Source: Flavobacterium sp. A45 (GTDB lineage Bacteria; Bacteroidota; Bacteroidia; Flavobacteriales; Flavobacteriaceae). Taken from it: a DNA stretch of 47,405 nucleotides. How positions within the stretch are numbered: the stretch's first letter is position 1; the number at the start of each line of letters is the position of its first letter. The DNA is taken from assembly GCF_002001005.1 (NCBI RefSeq), contig NZ_MUNX01000086.1, forward strand, positions 1-47,405. Reading direction: 5' to 3'. Shown one piece after another: positions 42,203 to 47,405 of the stretch. The position numbers were made by a program, and so were the translations under genes. The notes under the pieces are model-generated. The model searched no databases. It worked only from the letters and a program-made list of their open reading frames with translations, and was not told where the DNA came from.

Positions 42203-45200
42203 ATGTACTTAATATTCGATACCGAAACCACAGGATTACCTAAGAAATGGGGCGCACCCATTTCTGACACCGACAACTGGCCAAGATGTATTCAAATCGC
42301 GTGGCAGTTGCACGATGACATGGGGAAACTCATCGAGCATCAGGATTATTTGGTAAAACCCGAAGGATTCAACATTCCGTATGATGCCGAGCGTATCCAC
42401 GGAATCTCTACCGAATTGGCTGAAGCCGAAGGTATTTCATTGGCCGAAGTTTTGGAGAAATTCAATATTGCTTTAGGCAAAGCCAAATTTATTGTGGGTC
42501 AGAATCTAGGTTTTGACATCAATATTATGGGTTGTGAATTCTACCGAATGGGCGTTAATTCACCTATGGGTGAAATGCCAATTTTGGACACCTGTACTGA
42601 GGTTACCGCTTCATTATTAAAATTGCCTGGAGGACGTGGAGGAAAATTTAAATTGCCTACGTTAACCGAATTGCATAGTTATCTTTTCAACGTTCCTTTT
42701 GCGGAGGCGCACAACGCCACCGCCGACGTTGAGGCTACCACTCGTTGTTTCTTGGAATTAATTCGTAGAGATATTTTTACCAAAGAAGAGCTTGATGTTG
42801 AGGTAGGTTATTTCAAGGATTTCAAAAGTAAAAATCCACACGAAATAGAGTTAATTGGTTTAAAACACATTAACCTAAAAGAAGCTTCAGAAAGAATCCG
42901 ACTCCAATTTGGCGAGAAACAAGCCGTTTCGATTTCCAAAGAAGAACTTACAGAGAATAAAAAAGTATTGATAGATGCGACTTTTGCGCATTTACACAAT
43001 CATACACAGTTTTCGGTTTTGCAATCGACAATTGGTATTGCTGCATTGGTTACGGCTACTGCCAAAAATAAATTTCCTGCCGTGGCAATGACCGACACAG
43101 GAAATATGATGGGTGCATTCCATTTTGTGAGTGCGGTTATGAATCACAACAAAGCGGCTTCTGCAAAAAATGCAGCTTTGGTTGAAAGTGGTGAAGAACC
43201 AACGGAATCAGAAATGAAACCTATCGTAGGTTGCGAATTTAATATCTGTGACAACCGTTTGGACAAATCCAAAAAAGACAATGGATATCAAGTCGTTTTG
43301 TTGGCCAAAAACAAAAAAGGGTATCATAATTTGGCAAAAATGGCTTCTATTGCTTACACAGAAGGCTTTTATTATGTGCCTAGAATTGATAGAACGATAG
43401 TAGAAAAATACAAGGAAGACATTATGGTTTTGTCCGGAAATTTATATGGAGAGATTCCAAGTAAAATTCTGAACATTGGTGAAAACCAAGCTGAAGAGGC
43501 TTTGATATGGTGGAAAGAACAGTTTGGTGCCGATTTTTATCTTGAAATTATGCGTCATAATCAAGAGGATGAAAATAGGATAAACCAAACCTTAATTTCC
43601 TTTTCGCAAAAGCATAATGTAAAGTTAATTGCTACTAATAATACCTATTATGTAAATAAGGAAGATGCTAATGCACACGATATTTTGTTGTGCGTAAAAG
43701 ATGGAGAGAAACAGGCAACACCTATTGGTCGCGGTCGCGGATATCGTTATGGATTGCCTAATCAGGAATATTATTATAAGTCGGAAGAGGAAATGAAAAA
43801 ACTCTTCGCCGATTTGCCTGACGCCATTATGAATATTCAGGAAATCATTGACAAGGTCGAAACTTATTCACTGTATCGTGATGTATTGCTTCCTAAATAT
43901 GATATTCCGCAGGAGTTTGTGGTACCAGAAGATGAGGCAGATGGAGGCGTTCGTGGTGAGAATAAATATTTACGTCACCTTACGATGGTTGGTGCTGAAA
44001 AAAGATACGGAGATATTACGCCTGATATTCAGGAACGATTGGATTTTGAATTACTCACGATTTCGAATTCGGGTTATCCGGGTTATTTCTTGATTGTACA
44101 GGATTTCATCGCCAAAGCAAGAGAAATGGATGTTTCGGTTGGTCCTGGCCGTGGATCTGCAGCGGGTTCTGCGGTAGCTTATTGTCTTGGGATTACCAAT
44201 ATTGACCCGATAAAGTATGATTTGCTTTTTGAGCGTTTCTTGAATCCGGATCGTGTGTCCATGCCCGATATTGATATCGATTTTGACGATGAAGGTCGTG
44301 GTCGTGTAATGGATTATGTAATCAATAAATATGGAGCTAATCAGGTAGCGCAGATTATCACCTATGGTAAAATGGCAACCAAGTCAGCCATTCGTGATAC
44401 CGCTCGTGTACTGGATTTACCATTGTTTGAAGCTGATAAAATTGCGAAGCTGATTCCGGGTATGATGCCATCTAAATGGAATTTGGCCCGTTTTATTTCA
44501 GAAAAAGAAGAAGATGTCAAAAAAGCCCTGCGATCGGATGAGTTTGAAAATGTAAAAGAACTGATCGCTATTGCCAATGAAGATAGTTTAGCTGGAGAAA
44601 CCATTCAGCAGGCCAAAATATTGGAAGGTTCAATGCGAAATACTGGTATTCACGCCTGTGGAGTAATCATTACTCCATCGGATATTACCAATTTCGTTCC
44701 GGTTACTACCGCTAAAGATTCGGATTTATATGTAACCCAATTTGACAACTCGGTTGCAGAAAGTGCCGGACTATTAAAAATGGACTTCTTGGGTCTGAAG
44801 ACTCTTACCTTGATAAAAGATACCGTAAAATTGGTAAAGTATCGAACTGGAATTCAATTAGATCCTGATACTTTCCCGATCGATGATGTTAAGACTTATG
44901 AGCTGTTCCAAAGAGGAGAAACGGTTGGTATATTCCAATACGAGTCACCTGGAATGCAAAAATACATGAAAGATTTGAAGCCTACGGTTTTTGGGGATTT
45001 GATTGCGATGAATGCATTGTATCGTCCAGGACCTTTGGAATATATTCCTTCTTTCGTTCGAAGAAAAAATGGCGACGAGGAAATCAAATACGATTTGGAT
45101 GCCTGTGCCGAATATTTATCGGAAACCTACGGAATTACCGTTTACCAGGAGCAGGTAATGCTTTTGTCCCAGTCGTTGGCAGGGTTCACCAAAGGTGAGG

Positions 45201-46726
45201 CCGACGTTTTGCGTAAAGCGATGGGTAAGAAACAAAAAGACGTACTAGACAAAATGAAACCTAAGTTCGTTGCCCAGGCAGCTGAGAAAGGACATGATGC
45301 GAAAATTTTGGAAAAAATTTGGAAAGACTGGGAAGCTTTTGCGAGTTACGCATTTAATAAATCGCACTCGACTTGCTATGCTTGGATCGCTTATCAAACG
45401 GCTTTTCTAAAAGCCCACTATCCAGCAGAGTATATGGCGGCGGTTTTGTCCAATAATATGAGTGATATCAAGCAGGTTTCTTTCTTTATGGAAGAATGTA
45501 AGCGTATGGGATTACAGGTTCTTGGACCCGATGTCAACGAATCGTTTTACAAGTTTACGGTAAATGATGATTATGCTGTTCGTTTTGGAATGGGTGCCAT
45601 AAAAGGAGTGGGACAAGGTGCTGTTGCAACTATTGTAGAAAACCGAAAAGACGGAAAATACAAGTCTATTTTTGACTTGACCAAACGTATTGATTTGCGC
45701 GCAGCAAATAAAAAAGCATTAGAAAACTTAATTCTGGCAGGTGGATTCGATTCATTCGAAGGAACAACCAGAGCACAATATTTTCATGATGACGGTGATG
45801 GAATAACCTTTTATGAAAAATCCATTAAGTATGGATCCAAATTTCAGGAGAATGAAAATTCATCACAGGTGAGTTTGTTTGGTGAGAGCAGTGATGTGCA
45901 AATTGCGGAACCTATTGTGCCTCCTTGTGAAGACTGGAGTACTATGGAAAAATTGGCCAAAGAGAAAGAGGTAGTTGGAATTTATATTTCGGGACATCCG
46001 CTGGATGATTACAAATTTGAGATGAAATATTTTTGCAATGCAAAGCTAGAAGCTCTAAAAAATATGGAAGCTTATGTTGGTAAGAATTTGACTTTTGGTG
46101 GAATTATTACCAATGTTCAACATCGTGTGGCCAAGAACGGAAAAGGATGGGGAACCTTTGTTTTGGAAGGCTATGATGAGAGTTATGAATTTAAAATTTT
46201 TGGGGAAGAGTATTTAAAGTTTAGGCATTTTTTTATTCAAAACAATTTCACTTTTATGAAGGTGATGATAAAAGAAGGTTGGGTGAATCAGGATACGGGA
46301 AAAAAAACCGAGCCAAGAATGCAGTTTGTATTGGTGCAATATTTGCAAGATGTGTTGAGTACTTTTGCCAAAAAACTAATTCTTCTGCTGAATATTAAAG
46401 ATATTGAGACTGAATTTATTCATAAGCTAAATCGCCTTTTTCAAGAATACAAAGGAGAGAATACGGTAGCTTTTGAAATTATGGAATTGGAAAAAATAAA
46501 GCGAATAGTTGAAGCAACTCCTGAGTTTGCAGAAAATGAAGAGGAGTCTTTTGTGGATGAAAATGAAGAAGCGACAGAAGTAGTTGAAATAAAACCGGTC
46601 ACCGAAGTGGAAGAAATAAAAGTTGTCACCAAACTCGCCATGCCAAGCCGAAAGCTTAAAGTACAAATTTCGAATGAACTGCTGTTTGAATTAGAAAAAA
46701 TGCAGATTAATTTTAAGTTGAATTAA
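42203..46726 (+). CDS. dnaE: DNA polymerase III alpha subunit with N-terminal proofreading exonuclease
   Basis: A 1507-residue fusion. Residues 1-190 are a DnaQ-like DEDDh exonuclease: Asp6/Glu8 in FDTETTG, Asp105 in NLGFD, His170 and Asp175 in HNATADVEAT. The PHP domain starts near 262 (His263/His265 in HLHNHT). The polymerase core includes GPGRGSAAGS and the catalytic acids in MPDIDIDFDD (Asp689, Asp691). Beyond it come the helix-hairpin-helix and OB-fold regions (LTFGGIITNVQHRV). E. coli DnaE has about 1160 residues and a separate epsilon subunit; here both activities sit in one chain, a Bacteroidota arrangement. The C-terminal 100 residues are Glu-rich and variable. Confidence 0.96.
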   Translation: MYLIFDTETTGLPKKWGAPISDTDNWPRCIQIAWQLHDDMGKLIEHQDYLVKPEGFNIPYDAERIHGISTELAEAEGISLAEVLEKFNIALGKAKFIVGQNLGFDINIMGCEFYRMGVNSPMGEMPILDTCTEVTASLLKLPGGRGGKFKLPTLTELHSYLFNVPFAEAHNATADVEATTRCFLELIRRDIFTKEELDVEVGYFKDFKSKNPHEIELIGLKHINLKEASERIRLQFGEKQAVSISKEELTENKKVLIDATFAHLHNHTQFSVLQSTIGIAALVTATAKNKFPAVAMTDTGNMMGAFHFVSAVMNHNKAASAKNAALVESGEEPTESEMKPIVGCEFNICDNRLDKSKKDNGYQVVLLAKNKKGYHNLAKMASIAYTEGFYYVPRIDRTIVEKYKEDIMVLSGNLYGEIPSKILNIGENQAEEALIWWKEQFGADFYLEIMRHNQEDENRINQTLISFSQKHNVKLIATNNTYYVNKEDANAHDILLCVKDGEKQATPIGRGRGYRYGLPNQEYYYKSEEEMKKLFADLPDAIMNIQEIIDKVETYSLYRDVLLPKYDIPQEFVVPEDEADGGVRGENKYLRHLTMVGAEKRYGDITPDIQERLDFELLTISNSGYPGYFLIVQDFIAKAREMDVSVGPGRGSAAGSAVAYCLGITNIDPIKYDLLFERFLNPDRVSMPDIDIDFDDEGRGRVMDYVINKYGANQVAQIITYGKMATKSAIRDTARVLDLPLFEADKIAKLIPGMMPSKWNLARFISEKEEDVKKALRSDEFENVKELIAIANEDSLAGETIQQAKILEGSMRNTGIHACGVIITPSDITNFVPVTTAKDSDLYVTQFDNSVAESAGLLKMDFLGLKTLTLIKDTVKLVKYRTGIQLDPDTFPIDDVKTYELFQRGETVGIFQYESPGMQKYMKDLKPTVFGDLIAMNALYRPGPLEYIPSFVRRKNGDEEIKYDLDACAEYLSETYGITVYQEQVMLLSQSLAGFTKGEADVLRKAMGKKQKDVLDKMKPKFVAQAAEKGHDAKILEKIWKDWEAFASYAFNKSHSTCYAWIAYQTAFLKAHYPAEYMAAVLSNNMSDIKQVSFFMEECKRMGLQVLGPDVNESFYKFTVNDDYAVRFGMGAIKGVGQGAVATIVENRKDGKYKSIFDLTKRIDLRAANKKALENLILAGGFDSFEGTTRAQYFHDDGDGITFYEKSIKYGSKFQENENSSQVSLFGESSDVQIAEPIVPPCEDWSTMEKLAKEKEVVGIYISGHPLDDYKFEMKYFCNAKLEALKNMEAYVGKNLTFGGIITNVQHRVAKNGKGWGTFVLEGYDESYEFKIFGEEYLKFRHFFIQNNFTFMKVMIKEGWVNQDTGKKTEPRMQFVLVQYLQDVLSTFAKKLILLLNIKDIETEFIHKLNRLFQEYKGENTVAFEIMELEKIKRIVEATPEFAENEEESFVDENEEATEVVEIKPVTEVEEIKVVTKLAMPSRKLKVQISNELLFELEKMQINFKLN

Positions 46727-46847
46727 TTTTTATAAGCAGGTGTTTTGGAGATTTAAAGAAATTTTTCTTCTACCCAAAACTGTTTATTTGCTTTAGAAAA
46801 AAAGAACCAAGTCAAACTTTTTTTTAGTAATAATGGTAAAAAAACAA

Positions 46848-46888
46848 AAGAGGCTGTTTCACGAGTTGTGAGACAGTCTCTTCTTTTT
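46848..46888 (+). terminator. Terminator of dnaE
   Basis: AAGAGGCTGTTTCAC pairs with GTGAGACAGTCTCTT (one G-U pair) across GAGTT, followed by CTTTTT. Related in sequence to the hpf terminator at 14781. Confidence 0.8.
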
Positions 46889-47177
46889 AATTCCCTGCGA
46901 AAGGTGTTCCAAAAATCCCAACTGCCAATTCAATCCAAGTAAGTATTAGTATTGCTAAAATGATTGTACAAATAGCGATTCTATAGTTGGTTTTCTTTAC
47001 ATTTCTAATCACTAACTCACATCCTAAACCTGTACTTATTAACAGAACACCAGCAATTGCAAAATCGGATAAAGTCCAGTTCACTTCATTTGTGAATTGC
47101 ATTGATACAAACGGTATCAGTAAGATAAATGTAACTGCAAACAAAATTGCAATTAACCTTTTGTTATTTATAGCCAT
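46887..47177 (-). CDS. Hypothetical small membrane protein, 96 residues
   Basis: A 96-residue protein with three hydrophobic segments (about 8-25, 37-52 and 66-89) separated by short charged loops (RNVKKTNYR between the second and third). I do not recognise the family. It is convergent with dnaE and shares its terminator region. No partner gene is visible before the window ends. Confidence 0.65.
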   Translation of the reverse strand: MAINNKRLIAILFAVTFILLIPFVSMQFTNEVNWTLSDFAIAGVLLISTGLGCELVIRNVKKTNYRIAICTIILAILILTWIELAVGIFGTPFAGN

Positions 47178-47405
47178 AATTGTTTAGATTTAAATCTGCA
47201 GTTCAAAAACAACAAAAGTGCTTTGTATTTCAAAGTAAAAATGTTAAAAATTTTTATGAATTAAAAAAACTGCACATAGTATTGGTTTCTTAAAAGTATG
47301 ATAAGAGATGACACAAACTTAAATATGTGTAATCAGTACAAATTGAAATAAATTAAAGTTTGTTAGTTATTTGTAAAAATTAACGACTAAATGCTTGTTT
47401 TTAAT

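Overview
The window looks like a chromosomal segment of a Flavobacterium-like member of the Bacteroidota. The DNA is AT-rich. Start codons lack Shine-Dalgarno sequences. Promoters fit the Bacteroidota pattern (TTTG near -33, TAnnTTTG near -7). Lipoproteins and AsmA/porin-type envelope proteins are common. The housekeeping proteins (glycyl-tRNA synthetase, RpsP with an acidic tail, Mrp without its CxxC pair, DnaE fused to an exonuclease) are of Bacteroidota type. I see no phage, insertion sequence, CRISPR array or rRNA. One tRNA, tRNA-Ala(GGC), is present.

Layout. 0-2.5 kb: glyS (minus) and a ComF-type phosphoribosyltransferase (plus). 2.6-6.8 kb: a minus-strand operon of an enoyl-CoA hydratase, a 56-residue membrane protein, a lipoprotein with a possible TIM-barrel fold and a 753-residue exported protein; the last two overlap by 41 nt. 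6.9-8.5 kb: tRNA-Ala and a fibronectin-III/FISUMP lipoprotein. 8.8-12.8 kb: prolyl oligopeptidase and a split ThrE-type exporter. 12.8-14.8 kb: a Fic protein and a ribosome hibernation factor, with a remarkable periodic repeat array between them. 15-17.2 kb: L,D-transpeptidase and a small beta-barrel. 17.5-22.3 kb: AsmA-like protein, NTF2-like protein, TrmB, LysE-type exporter, alkyltransferase-like protein. 22.6-25.2 kb: Mrp, Nfu and [2Fe-2S] ferredoxin, an iron-sulfur neighbourhood. 25.2-31.2 kb: SGNH hydrolase, DUF3050, glutaryl-CoA dehydrogenase, a maltoporin-like porin, RDD protein. 31.3-34.5 kb: trmN6, rimM, rpsP, a lipoprotein and an RRM protein. 34.6-41.3 kb: a leucine/isoleucine operon, leuC-leuD-(monooxygenase, two methyltransferases)-cimA-type synthase-leuB, read on the minus strand. 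42.2-46.7 kb: dnaE. The right end holds a small membrane protein.

The most interesting observations are these. First, five AACTTAAA-like boxes lie at 41-42 bp intervals upstream of the winged-helix Fic gene, with a paired inverted half-site in the first three units. They run into a degenerate 21-bp tandem array. Second, the synthase in the leu operon carries the pyruvate-selective residues of Leptospira citramalate synthase, suggesting threonine-independent isoleucine synthesis that shares LeuCD and LeuB. Third, the enoyl-CoA hydratase/TIM-barrel lipoprotein/753-residue operon is uncharacterised. Fourth, several structured dispersed repeats sit in intergenic gaps.
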